From Cytophagales bacterium (GTDB taxonomy: Bacteria > Bacteroidota > Bacteroidia > Cytophagales > Spirosomataceae), in NCBI GenBank assembly GCA_013298215.1, contig JAAFKE010000017.1, positions 1-62,273 of the forward strand: a stretch of 62,273 bases of DNA. Reading direction: 5' to 3'. A program made the position numbers and the translations under genes. The notes beneath the pieces were generated by a model that saw only the letters and a program-made list of their open reading frames with translations, was not told the origin of the DNA and did no database searches. This document shows positions 19,719 to 28,128 of this stretch, piece by piece; the first letter of the stretch is position 1, and each line of letters starts with the position of its first letter.

Positions 19719-19726
19719 TAAATTTG
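19719..19726 (+). promoter_or_regulatory. Promoter -7 element before the polysaccharide locus
   Basis: TAAATTTG matches TAnnTTTG. Transcription would begin about five to seven bases further on, almost at ATG 19734, which makes the downstream ATG 19746 an attractive alternative start. The only TTTG upstream is 26 bases away, too far for a good -33 element. Confidence 0.4.
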
Positions 19727-19733
19727 CAACTTA

Positions 19734-20699
19734 ATGTTGGTATTAATGTCCAAATTCGCTTTCAAAACGGTTGCAATTCTCATCGGGCTCGGGGTAATCT
19801 TAGAGGTAACGCTGCGCCTTTTTTTCGGGTTCTGCAACGCACCACTCTACATCGAAGACCCTGACTACGAATACATTTATGCCCCCAACCAGCGCGTGGT
19901 GAGGTTTGACAATGTCATTGAAACCAATGCTTTTTCGATGCGCAGCAAGGCAATTGCTCCCACCGACACCACGGTGGTGCTACTCCTGGGCGACTCGGTC
20001 ATAAACGGGGGAAACTTGAGCGGCAACAACGCACTGGCTTCGAGCCAGTTGGAGCTTCGGCTCACCAAAAGCCTCGGGCGGGCGGTGCGGGTACTCAATA
20101 TTTCGGCGGGCTCGTGGGGGCCCGACAACGCGGCGGCCTACCTTAAAAAATGGGGGACTTTCAAGGCCGACCTGCTCTGTTTGGTGGCCAGCAGCCACGA
20201 TGCGCACGACAACATAACGCACCAGGCGGTGGTGGGCGTGTCGAGGAATCACCCAAAAAAACAGTATGCCTCGGCCATCTACGAGCTCTGGGTTCGGTAC
20301 GTTTTCCCGCGTGCAAACTACTACGTGTCGCACGATCTGTTGATGAACCAAAACTTTGCCCCAAAACCCGCCCAAATCCACAAAAATGGCAAAATATTTA
20401 ATGCTGGCTTTGAACAGCTACGCGCCCTTAGCGAGGAGCTTGCCATTCCTTTTGTGTTGTATCTACACGCCGAAACATCCGAAATAGCGGCAAAAAAATA
20501 CAACTCCGAGGGCCAAGAGATCATCAACTTTGCAAAGACACACCCGTCGGTGCAGCTCATAGAAGACCTGCGCCTGGGCGTTGGCCCAGCGTTATACCGC
20601 GACAACGACTTGGTGCATTTCAACGACGACGGGCAACGTTTTTTGAGCAACCAGCTCTTTCCCGTTTTTTTAACGAACTTACGCCGCGCCCAAAAATGA
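19734..20699 (+). CDS. SGNH/GDSL hydrolase-family protein, membrane-anchored
   Basis: 321 aa. An N-terminal hydrophobic anchor is followed by an SGNH domain. The nucleophile block is VVLLLGDSVINGG, and a late NDLVHFNDDGQRF supplies the Asp-x-x-His pair. The Gly and Asn blocks are not obvious to me. In a polysaccharide locus such proteins usually add or remove O-acetyl groups, probably on the periplasmic side. First gene of a run through 25250, overlapping the next as ATGA. The start may be ATG 19746. Confidence 0.75.
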   Translation: MLVLMSKFAFKTVAILIGLGVILEVTLRLFFGFCNAPLYIEDPDYEYIYAPNQRVVRFDNVIETNAFSMRSKAIAPTDTTVVLLLGDSVINGGNLSGNNALASSQLELRLTKSLGRAVRVLNISAGSWGPDNAAAYLKKWGTFKADLLCLVASSHDAHDNITHQAVVGVSRNHPKKQYASAIYELWVRYVFPRANYYVSHDLLMNQNFAPKPAQIHKNGKIFNAGFEQLRALSEELAIPFVLYLHAETSEIAAKKYNSEGQEIINFAKTHPSVQLIEDLRLGVGPALYRDNDLVHFNDDGQRFLSNQLFPVFLTNLRRAQK

Positions 20700-21856
20700 A
20701 GATTCTCATTGTACATAACCAGCTTTGGGCACACTACAAATCGTTGGTTTTTAGCGAGTTGAACAAAGTTTGCCAACAAAAAAAAGTCGAACTGCTGGTG
20801 CTTCAAATTGCACTCTGCGAGGGCGACCGCCAGGCGATGGGCGGCGGTGAGTGGCCGCTCTACCAGTATCCGTACCGTTTGCTGTTCGATACCAACTTAG
20901 AAAACGTGGCGTTTTGGCCAAAACTCACCAAACTACTGCGGCAGATCAGGGCCTATCAACCCGACGTAGTCAATTTAACAGGATACTACGACCCGGCGCA
21001 ATTGGTCGTTTTGGTTTATTGTAAACTAAGGGGCATCAAAACGATATTGTCTAACGAGTCGGGAGGGCAAGACCAGCCAAGGAAGGGTTTCAAGGAGCGC
21101 GTAAAGAGGCTGATCGTCGGCAGTTTCGACGGGTATTTTTGCTTCGGCACCACATCGGTCGATTACTTGTTGCAGTTGGGTGCCTCGAACAGTAAGATAT
21201 TGGTGCGCAAGAGTGCCGCCGTCGATAACGAAGCATTGTTGGACGTGTATCAAAACACAAAATCCCAGCGGCCGCAACGGACAGCCGAACTGCAACTACG
21301 CCCGCGAAACTTTATTTTTGTGGGGCGATTAACAGCAATTAAAAACCTAAAAATGCTGCTGCACGCGTTCAAAAACCTAACTGACGACGACCAGCAGTGG
21401 GGGCTTATTTTTTTGGGCGAAGGTGCCCAAAAAACCGAACTAATGGCACTCGCCGACGAGATTGGTGCGGGCGGCGTTCGTTTTTTGGCGGGCCAGCCTT
21501 GGCACAAGGTGCCACAATACCTGGCACTGGCCGATGTGCTGGTGCTGCCCAGTTTGTCGGAGCCGTGGGGCTTGGTCGTGAACGAGGCCATGGTTTGCGG
21601 CCTACCCGTGGTTGTGTCGCGGGTGTGTGGGTGCGTGCCCGACCTGGTGATAGAGAACGAAACGGGCTTTATCTTTGACCCAAAAAATGGCGCGGAACTC
21701 ACCCAAAAAATGCAAAAATTCGTCGGCGGCCAAACAGACTACGTTGCCCTAAGCCAGCGCGCCACGCAACGGGTATCGGCTTTTTTGCCCGCCAAGGTGG
21801 CACTTCAAATGTTGGAGGGGTTTGAAACTGTGGTTCACACAAAACACGTAAAGTAA
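20696..21856 (+). CDS. Family 4 glycosyltransferase
   Basis: 386 aa, GT-B fold. The C-terminal donor domain has FIFVGRLTAIKNLKMLLHAF and VLPSLSEPWGLVVNEAMVCGLPVVVS, containing the E-x7-E motif of GT4 retaining enzymes. The N-terminal domain begins MKILIVHNQLWAHYKSLV. Transfers a sugar from a nucleotide donor during surface glycan assembly; the sugar is unknown. Start overlaps the preceding stop as ATGA. Confidence 0.88.
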   Translation: MKILIVHNQLWAHYKSLVFSELNKVCQQKKVELLVLQIALCEGDRQAMGGGEWPLYQYPYRLLFDTNLENVAFWPKLTKLLRQIRAYQPDVVNLTGYYDPAQLVVLVYCKLRGIKTILSNESGGQDQPRKGFKERVKRLIVGSFDGYFCFGTTSVDYLLQLGASNSKILVRKSAAVDNEALLDVYQNTKSQRPQRTAELQLRPRNFIFVGRLTAIKNLKMLLHAFKNLTDDDQQWGLIFLGEGAQKTELMALADEIGAGGVRFLAGQPWHKVPQYLALADVLVLPSLSEPWGLVVNEAMVCGLPVVVSRVCGCVPDLVIENETGFIFDPKNGAELTQKMQKFVGGQTDYVALSQRATQRVSAFLPAKVALQMLEGFETVVHTKHVK

Positions 21857-21861
21857 CTTTG
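21854..21861 (+). promoter_or_regulatory. TAnnTTTG element four bases before an ATG
   Basis: TAACTTTG overlaps the stop codon of the preceding gene and stands exactly four bases before ATG 21866. The same arrangement occurs before tsaE (45187) and the Rpn-like gene (60268). It could be a leaderless internal promoter, or coincidence; no good -33 element is visible. Confidence 0.3.
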
Positions 21862-21865
21862 CCGC

Positions 21866-23017
21866 ATGAAAATACTCAATATCTGTGCTTACACTTGGGC
21901 AATTGGTGGCCCCGCGCGCATCATCTACGACCATACCACAGTGGCCCTGAAACTGGGTCATGAAGTAGATATTTTGAGCCCCGCCGCGCCCGCCGATGCC
22001 ATTTATCCGGTTCCCGAGGGTGCGCGTGTGTTTGTATGCCAGCGAAGCAAACCCGTGAGCCGTTTCTTTCCAGAGTTTTCGGTGGAGGCTTGGCGGTTTC
22101 TTCGGAAAAACATTGGCAATTACGACGTTGTTCATTGCCACGGAATATGGCATTTTGGGAGCGTAGCTCCGTTTATGTTCAAAAACAGCCCACCCAAAGT
22201 AATTACCATTCACGGCCTTTTAGACAAATGGGCACTGGCTCAGGGCTATTGGAAAAAGCAGATTTTTGGGTGGTTGTTCCAGAAAAGGTTCTTGCGCCAG
22301 GCCCGTTTGGTACAGATCAACAACCAAGACGAACGCAACGACCTCCGCCAGTTTTTGGGGTTTCAGCACCCCAACGCAAAGATTATTCCGAACGGAATGG
22401 ATCTGGCCGAACTGCGTAACCTACCCGCCAAAGGCACTTTTCGGGCGAAGTTCGGCCTGCCCACGGACGTGAGCATCGTGCTTTTTATGGGCCGCTTGCA
22501 CGTCAAAAAAGGATTAGACCTACTACTGCCCGCCTTTGAAAAATACACCCAGCACCACAACGATGCCATACTCGTGCTGGCTGGCCCCGACGACGGCTAC
22601 CAACCCGAAATAGAACAGTTTATCAACCAAAAAAACCTCCACCAAAAAATAATAATTGTGGGCATGCTCATAGACGAAACCAAAAAGGCCGCGCTGGCCG
22701 ATGCCACCGTGTTTGCGCTGCCGTCGTACTCGGAGGGTTTTTCTATTGCGGCCTTAGAAGCCATGGCGGCGGGCGTGCCAGCGTTGGTGTCGAGCCGGAT
22801 TGGTTTCGACGGCACCGTGGCGCAGCACAAGGCCGCCCACGAAGTAGCGCTTTCGGTGGAAAGCGTGTACGAAGGATTGGTAAAAATGCTGGCTGATGCC
22901 GACTACCGCGCGGAGATTGCCCAAAATGCCCAAAAAATGGTGCAAAGTTTGTACGACATCGACGTGGTGGCAGCCAACCTCCTGCGCGAGTTTGAGAAAA
23001 TTGCCCACCTTAGATAA
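21866..23017 (+). CDS. Family 4 glycosyltransferase
   Basis: 383 aa, GT-B fold. N-terminal MKILNICAYTWAIGGPARIIYDHTTVALK binds the acceptor; the C-terminal half has VLFMGRLHVKKGLDLLLPAF and ALPSYSEGFSIAALEAMAAGVPALVS with the E-x7-E donor motif. It resembles WcaI/WbaZ-type mannosyl- or glucosyltransferases only in general fold, so the sugar is not assigned. Part of the polysaccharide operon. Confidence 0.88.
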   Translation: MKILNICAYTWAIGGPARIIYDHTTVALKLGHEVDILSPAAPADAIYPVPEGARVFVCQRSKPVSRFFPEFSVEAWRFLRKNIGNYDVVHCHGIWHFGSVAPFMFKNSPPKVITIHGLLDKWALAQGYWKKQIFGWLFQKRFLRQARLVQINNQDERNDLRQFLGFQHPNAKIIPNGMDLAELRNLPAKGTFRAKFGLPTDVSIVLFMGRLHVKKGLDLLLPAFEKYTQHHNDAILVLAGPDDGYQPEIEQFINQKNLHQKIIIVGMLIDETKKAALADATVFALPSYSEGFSIAALEAMAAGVPALVSSRIGFDGTVAQHKAAHEVALSVESVYEGLVKMLADADYRAEIAQNAQKMVQSLYDIDVVAANLLREFEKIAHLR

Positions 23018-23036
23018 CTCCCCACAACAACCCAAA

Positions 23037-23948
23037 ATGGCCGACATCTCCGTAGTTATCCTTACCCACAACGAGCAGCAGCACATCGAAAGGTGCCTCA
23101 AAAGCCTGCTGGCTATTACGCCGCATTTGTTTGTGGTCGATTCTTTTTCGACCGACAACACGGTGGCCATTGCCCAGAAATTGGGCGCGGTGGTGGTTCA
23201 AAACGAGTGGGTTAGCTACGCTTTTCAGTTCAATTTTGGGCTCCGAAACAATCCTTTCCAAACCACGTGGGTGATGCGGATGGACGCCGACGAGTACGTG
23301 TTGCCCGAGCTGGCCCGCGAAATAAACGCCAAAATTCCCGATCTAAGCCCCGGCACTTCGGGCGTTTTTCTGAAACGGCGCGTTATTTTTATGGACCAAT
23401 GGATCAAACGGGGCGGCTACTACCCCATTTGGCTGCTCCGAATCTGGCGCAGCGGCAGCGGCACTTGCGAAGAACTCTGGATGGACGAACACATAAAACT
23501 AAGCAGCGGAACGGTGGTGAATTTTGAAAACGACATCGTAGATCACAACCTAAATAACCTAACCTGGTGGACCCAAAAACACAACAATTACGCCATTCGG
23601 GAGGTAATCGACCTGCTGGATGTCAAATATAACTTTGCCCAAGTAGATGCCGTTGCGCCCCGTTTCTGGGGTACGCAAGAACAACGAAAACGCTATCTGA
23701 AAATAAAATACGCCTCCCTACCGCTCTTCACGCGCCCGATCCTGTATTTTTTGTACCGTTATTTTATAAAACTGGGTATTTTTGACGGCCGTAAAGGGCT
23801 CATTTGGCATTTTTTGCAGGGGCTCTGGTACCGATTTTTGGTAGATGCCAAGCTGTTTGAGGTGTATCTGAGGGCAGGCAAAGACAAAGATCAGATCATA
23901 GAATTTTTCAAAAATGAATACCAACGTGACCTCACCCGCAAAAACTGA
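23037..23948 (+). CDS. Family 2 glycosyltransferase (WaaE/KdtX-like)
   Basis: 303 aa. ISVVILTHNEQQHIERCLKSLL, the short FVVDSFSTDNTVAIAQKLGA and MRMDADEYVLPEL identify a GT2 of the type found in lipopolysaccharide core and capsule loci. Start ATG 23037 begins the first nucleotide-binding strand directly; longer in-frame readings lie inside the preceding gene. The C-terminal 35 bases overlap the acetyltransferase gene in another frame. Confidence 0.87.
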   Translation: MADISVVILTHNEQQHIERCLKSLLAITPHLFVVDSFSTDNTVAIAQKLGAVVVQNEWVSYAFQFNFGLRNNPFQTTWVMRMDADEYVLPELAREINAKIPDLSPGTSGVFLKRRVIFMDQWIKRGGYYPIWLLRIWRSGSGTCEELWMDEHIKLSSGTVVNFENDIVDHNLNNLTWWTQKHNNYAIREVIDLLDVKYNFAQVDAVAPRFWGTQEQRKRYLKIKYASLPLFTRPILYFLYRYFIKLGIFDGRKGLIWHFLQGLWYRFLVDAKLFEVYLRAGKDKDQIIEFFKNEYQRDLTRKN

Positions 23949-24486
23949 TCTCGAAAACTACGACAACAGTTGGTACAAGCAGCCGCCCCGCCTCAAAGCT
24001 CTGGCGTGGTGGGTAGTGAGCAGCGTTTTCATTAACTCGCCCCTGCTCACGCCCTACCGCTTCAAGGCGTTTGTTTTGCGCTGCTTTGGGGCTAAGATCG
24101 GGCGGGGCGTGGCACTTAAACCGCAGGTAATAATAAAATATCCTTGGTTACTTTCGGTCGGAGATTTCGTCTGGATAGGAGAACACGTTTGGATTGACAA
24201 CCTTTGCCCCGTGGTCATTGGCAACAACGCGTGCTTGTCGCAGGGGGCAATGCTCCTGACCGGCAACCACAACTACACCAGTACTAATTTTGACCTCATG
24301 GTGGGCCAAATAACCATCGATGAGGGGGTCTGGATTGGCGCAAAGGCCATTGTTTGCCCAGGGGTTCACTGCCGCTCGCACGCAGTATTGTGTGCTGGAT
24401 CGGTGGCCACTAAAAACTTAGAGCAGTACCAAATTTACCAAGGAAACCCCGCCGTTTTTATCAAAGAAAGGACAATAAAACATTGA
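23914..24486 (+). CDS. wcaF: Putative colanic acid biosynthesis-type acetyltransferase (WcaF-like)
   Basis: 190 aa left-handed beta-helix acetyltransferase. Hexapeptide turns are visible as IGRGVALKPQVIIKYPWLLSVGDFVWIGEHVWIDNL and IGAKAIVCPGVHCRSHAVLCAGSVATK, with the catalytic-type His in TGNHNYTS. The N-terminal WWVVSSVFINSPLLTPYRFKAFVLRCFGA is typical of WcaF homologues. It would O-acetylate a sugar of the glycan using acetyl-CoA. Overlaps genes on both sides (35 bases upstream, 4 downstream), so it is clearly within the operon. Confidence 0.88.
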   Translation: MNTNVTSPAKTDLENYDNSWYKQPPRLKALAWWVVSSVFINSPLLTPYRFKAFVLRCFGAKIGRGVALKPQVIIKYPWLLSVGDFVWIGEHVWIDNLCPVVIGNNACLSQGAMLLTGNHNYTSTNFDLMVGQITIDEGVWIGAKAIVCPGVHCRSHAVLCAGSVATKNLEQYQIYQGNPAVFIKERTIKH

Positions 24487-25250
24487 AAATCAGCATTATA
24501 ACAGTTGTTTACAATGGCGTTTCAACCATCGAAGACTGCATTGAGTCTGTACTATTGCAAACCCATAACGACATTGAATACATTGTGGTAGATGGTTGCT
24601 CAGACGATGGAACGCAGGCCGTGATCGGCACGTACAGCAACAGGATCCAGACAATAATTTCTGAACCCGACGCTGGCATTTACGATGCCATGAACAAAGG
24701 ACTAACCGTGGCCACGGGCGAGTACATTGCTTTTTTGAACGCCGACGATTTTTACTACCGTCCCGACAGTATCGAAAAAATGGTGACACTACTCAAAAAA
24801 AACAACCTTGAAGCTGCCTACGCCGACTTGCTTTACGTACATCGAACCAATAAAAATAAAATAAGTAGGTACTGGCAAGCGGGGCAGTACAAGGGCAACA
24901 ATTTTCTTTTCGGCTGGATGCCCCCCCATCCTACGTTTGTTGCCAAACGTGTATGTTATGAGCGGTTTGGTGGGTTTAATCTTAGTCTGGGGTCGGCGGC
25001 AGACTATGAATTAATGCTGCGGTTTGTGCACAAAAATAAAATAAAGATTGGGTACCTAAACCTCCCAATGGTGGTTATGCGGACGGGTGGAGTGAGCAAT
25101 CAATCGACCAAAAATCGTTTAGAGGCCAACAAAAACGATCGAAAAGCGTGGGCAATCAACGGGCTGAGACCCTACTTTTTTTCGTTGATGCTAAAACCAA
25201 TCCGAAAAATAGGGCAGTTTCTGAACATCCCGCAGCATATCAGTATCTAA
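24483..25250 (+). CDS. Family 2 glycosyltransferase (WcaE-like)
   Basis: 255 aa. ISIITVVYNGVSTIEDCIESVLLQTHNDIEYIVVDGCSDDGT, then SEPDAGIYDAMNKGLTVATGEYIAFLNADDFYYRPDSI, and HPTFVAKRVCYERFGGFN. This is the pattern of small GT2 enzymes in colanic acid-like loci. Overlaps the acetyltransferase stop by four bases. Last gene of this run; 195 bases without a gene follow before the initiating transferase gene. Confidence 0.87.
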   Translation: MKISIITVVYNGVSTIEDCIESVLLQTHNDIEYIVVDGCSDDGTQAVIGTYSNRIQTIISEPDAGIYDAMNKGLTVATGEYIAFLNADDFYYRPDSIEKMVTLLKKNNLEAAYADLLYVHRTNKNKISRYWQAGQYKGNNFLFGWMPPHPTFVAKRVCYERFGGFNLSLGSAADYELMLRFVHKNKIKIGYLNLPMVVMRTGGVSNQSTKNRLEANKNDRKAWAINGLRPYFFSLMLKPIRKIGQFLNIPQHISI

Positions 25251-25445
25251 AAAATATAAATACTTGGGCACATTTTTTGCTGTAAAATACCTCGTGAGAA
25301 CAACCATTCAGTTCCTTTTTACCATTAGATAACAGATTAGAGGTCTTTGGTGACTTTGTTTTGTAAATACAACAATATTTCGCAAAATTTGCAATATGTT
25401 ACAACCTCACTCTACTCAGCTTAATAGATGCAACGTCAGTAAATT

Positions 25446-26651
25446 ATGAAATTAGATTTCCTTTTTATATTACTCGAAGAAATGTACCGCAATGTGCTCG
25501 AGCACGGGTCATACCAGTACCTGCTCTCGTTCTTTATTGCTTGCTTTATTACGGTCACATCCATCCCCGTGATAATAAATATTTCTGACCTGCTAAACCT
25601 GCGCGAAAAACCCATTTTTAGGAGCGCACACAACGAGGCTACACCCAAATTTGGTGGCATCGGCATCTTTGCGGCCATTGTGGTGGGCCACCTTATTTGG
25701 CCCCACACCGAAGATCTCAGAGATACCTACCTAACCAACTTGGCCATTGTGAGTATGACGATCCTTTTCTTCTTGGGGTTGAAAGACGACATACTGGTTC
25801 TTGATCCGAGCAAAAAACTCTACTTTCAAATTTTGGCCTCCATCATCCTAATTGTACTCGGAGACCTGAAAATCAACCACTTATACGACATTTGGGGCTG
25901 GGAGTGGATTCCTGATTACGCCAGCATTCCCATTACCGTGCTCATATTTATTGCCCTCATCAACGCCATTAATCTGATCGATGGCATAGACGGCCTCGCG
26001 GCGGGTATCGGCCTGATAGCTGGTATGACTTTTGGTATATGGTTTGGTCTGCACGGCCACACTGCCATGGCCAGCCTGGCCGTTTCTATGTCGGGAGCAC
26101 TGCTGGGCTACCTGCGGTTCAATTTTTCAAAAACTAGTAAGATTTTTATGGGCGATACTGGTTCGCTCATCATTGGCTTTATGTTGGCTTTCTTTGCCAT
26201 AAAGTTCATTAAACTAAATATTCCTGGGTCGGCTACCGACTCCGTTTCCAATGCCCCCATTGTAGCAATTGTGATTTTGATCGTACCTATTTTCGACAGC
26301 TTACGGATGTTTTTGGTCAGAATTGTGAACCGGAAATCTCCGTTCAAAGCCGATCGCAACCACCTCCACCACGTACTGCTTGACAACGGTTGCGACCACT
26401 TTAGCGCGTCGGTTATACTTTGGTCGGTCACGATTCTAAACATTGGCCTGTTTTTTTCCTACCACGGCGATATGTCCAACACTAATTCGGTGGCCATGCT
26501 GTTTTGTTTGTTTTTGGGGTATCTCTTGGCCGCCTACTTGCTCAAAATGCGGGCGCGGGGGGTGCGTCGCAAAGAAATTGAGCGAGAAATACCCTACGTA
26601 ATGGACCAGAACCGAATTACTACCGTGAAGCGTTTTCTACGTAATTTGTAA
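25446..26651 (+). CDS. Undecaprenyl-phosphate N-acetylhexosamine-1-phosphate transferase (WecA/TagO family)
   Basis: 401 aa polytopic membrane enzyme that loads a sugar-1-phosphate onto undecaprenyl phosphate, starting a lipid-linked glycan. All family motifs are visible: FLGLKDDILVLDPSKKLYFQ, NAINLIDGIDGLAAG, KIFMGDTGSLIIGF and the cytoplasmic DRNHLHHVLL. Very probably initiates the surface polysaccharide made by the upstream transferases. Its own promoter region (25251-25445) has no clear TAnnTTTG match that I could place. Confidence 0.92.
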   Translation: MKLDFLFILLEEMYRNVLEHGSYQYLLSFFIACFITVTSIPVIINISDLLNLREKPIFRSAHNEATPKFGGIGIFAAIVVGHLIWPHTEDLRDTYLTNLAIVSMTILFFLGLKDDILVLDPSKKLYFQILASIILIVLGDLKINHLYDIWGWEWIPDYASIPITVLIFIALINAINLIDGIDGLAAGIGLIAGMTFGIWFGLHGHTAMASLAVSMSGALLGYLRFNFSKTSKIFMGDTGSLIIGFMLAFFAIKFIKLNIPGSATDSVSNAPIVAIVILIVPIFDSLRMFLVRIVNRKSPFKADRNHLHHVLLDNGCDHFSASVILWSVTILNIGLFFSYHGDMSNTNSVAMLFCLFLGYLLAAYLLKMRARGVRRKEIEREIPYVMDQNRITTVKRFLRNL

Positions 26652-26690
26652 GGCACGGACGCGCTCGTTACCGCCGAAAGTGAAACAAAA

Positions 26691-27356
26691 TTACCAGTTT
26701 ATCTCCGCCAAGCCCTTGCTTGTTAGGTAGTTATTGGCCTGGCTGAAATGCTTGCAGCCAAACCAACCGCCATAATTTGCCGACATGGGCGATGGATGCT
26801 TGGCTCGGAGCACAAAGTGTTCCGACGGATCTATTATCTTGCCTTTGTCTTGGGCATATTTGCCCCAGAGCATAAAAACCACTCCCTGCTTTTGGTTGTT
26901 TATTGTTGCAATAACCGCGTCGGTAAAGGTCTCCCAGCCCTTTTGCTGGTGTGACCCAGGCTGCCCCTCGCGCACGGTTAGCGTGGCATTGAGCATCAGA
27001 ACGCCCTGTTCGGCCCAGCGCTCTAAATTACCCGTTTTGGGGGCTGGTTTTCCCATATCTTGCTCAATTTCCTTGAAAATGTTTTGCAAAGAGGGCGGAA
27101 ACCGCACCCCGTCGTTCACCGAAAAACTTAGTCCATTGGCCTGCCCAGCCCCGTGGTAGGGGTCTTGGCCCAGAATAACCACTCGCAGGTTGTCAAAACC
27201 GCACTTATCGAAGGCATTAAAAAGCAAACGGCCAGGCGGATACACTATTGTAGATTTGTACTCGTCGCGAACGAAGCCGACCAGTTCCGAAAAATAGGGT
27301 TTTTCAAATTCTGCTTGCAAGGCAACCTTCCAAGATTCAGCAATTTTAACGTCCAT
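26691..27356 (-). CDS. ung: Uracil-DNA glycosylase, family 1
   Basis: Removes uracil from DNA in base-excision repair. 221 aa, normal length. Catalytic GQDPYHGAGQANGLSFSV, MLNATLTVREGQPGSHQQKGWETFTD and the minor-groove loop HPSPMSANYGGWFGC are all intact. Converges on the WecA-like gene and diverges from apaG. Confidence 0.97.
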   Translation of the reverse strand: MDVKIAESWKVALQAEFEKPYFSELVGFVRDEYKSTIVYPPGRLLFNAFDKCGFDNLRVVILGQDPYHGAGQANGLSFSVNDGVRFPPSLQNIFKEIEQDMGKPAPKTGNLERWAEQGVLMLNATLTVREGQPGSHQQKGWETFTDAVIATINNQKQGVVFMLWGKYAQDKGKIIDPSEHFVLRAKHPSPMSANYGGWFGCKHFSQANNYLTSKGLAEINW

Positions 27357-27467
27357 ACACTTATAAGACAGCGTTTTGTTTTTGAAAACTAAATTAATTT
27401 TAGTAATTTTCGTCTAAATATAAATAGAAACTGCCTTCCGCACAACCAATCGTCAATAAATAAAGCC

Positions 27468-27854
27468 ATGGTAACGTCCGTAACCGAAGGAGTAAAAGTC
27501 TGCGTAATAACCGAGTACCAACCCGAATACTCGAACCCCGCCCAGTCGCATTTTGTATTTACGTACAAAGTAAGCATCGAAAACCGCTCAGAACACACCG
27601 TAAAATTACTGCGCAGGCACTGGTTTATTTACGATTCGGACGGTATAATTAGAGAAGTAGAGGGTGAAGGAGTGGTGGGTAAACAGCCTACATTGGAGCC
27701 TGGCGAAATACACGAGTACGTGTCGGGATGCAATCTAAAAACCAGTATCGGCAAAATGAACGGTACTTACCTCGTAGAAAGGCTCTTCGATGGGCGGCAG
27801 TTCAAAGTAAAAATTCCCGAGTTTGTGATGATCGCTAATTTTAGATTGAATTAA
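27468..27854 (+). CDS. apaG: ApaG-family protein (DUF525)
   Basis: 128 aa, a single ApaG/DUF525 immunoglobulin-like domain: FTYKVSIENRSEHTVKLLRRHWFIYDSDGIIREVEGEGVVGKQPTLEPGEIHEYVSGCNLKT carries the conserved RHW and EGEGVVG blocks. Linked genetically to Co2+/Mg2+ homeostasis in enterobacteria; its molecular role is not settled. Monocistronic, divergent from ung. Confidence 0.93.
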   Translation: MVTSVTEGVKVCVITEYQPEYSNPAQSHFVFTYKVSIENRSEHTVKLLRRHWFIYDSDGIIREVEGEGVVGKQPTLEPGEIHEYVSGCNLKTSIGKMNGTYLVERLFDGRQFKVKIPEFVMIANFRLN

Positions 27855-28128
27855 TTTAGCGCACGAAAAAAAAATACAACTCATTGACTACGAGTGAGTT
27901 ATATTCCTATAAAATATAATAAGTATTCACGCTATGACTGGCAGTTAGGGTCTCACATCAGATATTTGACCGATGATTGATTCATCCACCGCGCAGGTGG
28001 GCCTGTCAAAATTCAACATTATTACTCGAGCGGGTAGTTAGGGAGGTTGGTTTAATTGGGAACATTTGAGCTATGCTGTCCAAACGTTCTCAGTCAAACT
28101 AACCCCCCCTTTTAGTATTTTATTCCTC
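27855..28128. other. Intergenic region, 274 bases
   Basis: No gene seen. Shortly after apaG, AACTCA and TGAGTT (about 27879-27901) could pair as a weak stem. Near 28040-28110 a GGTTGGTTT segment faces AAACTAACC, an imperfect inverted repeat ending in a C-run that resembles a decayed copy of the C/G-run hairpins at 30205 and 30281. Confidence 0.35.
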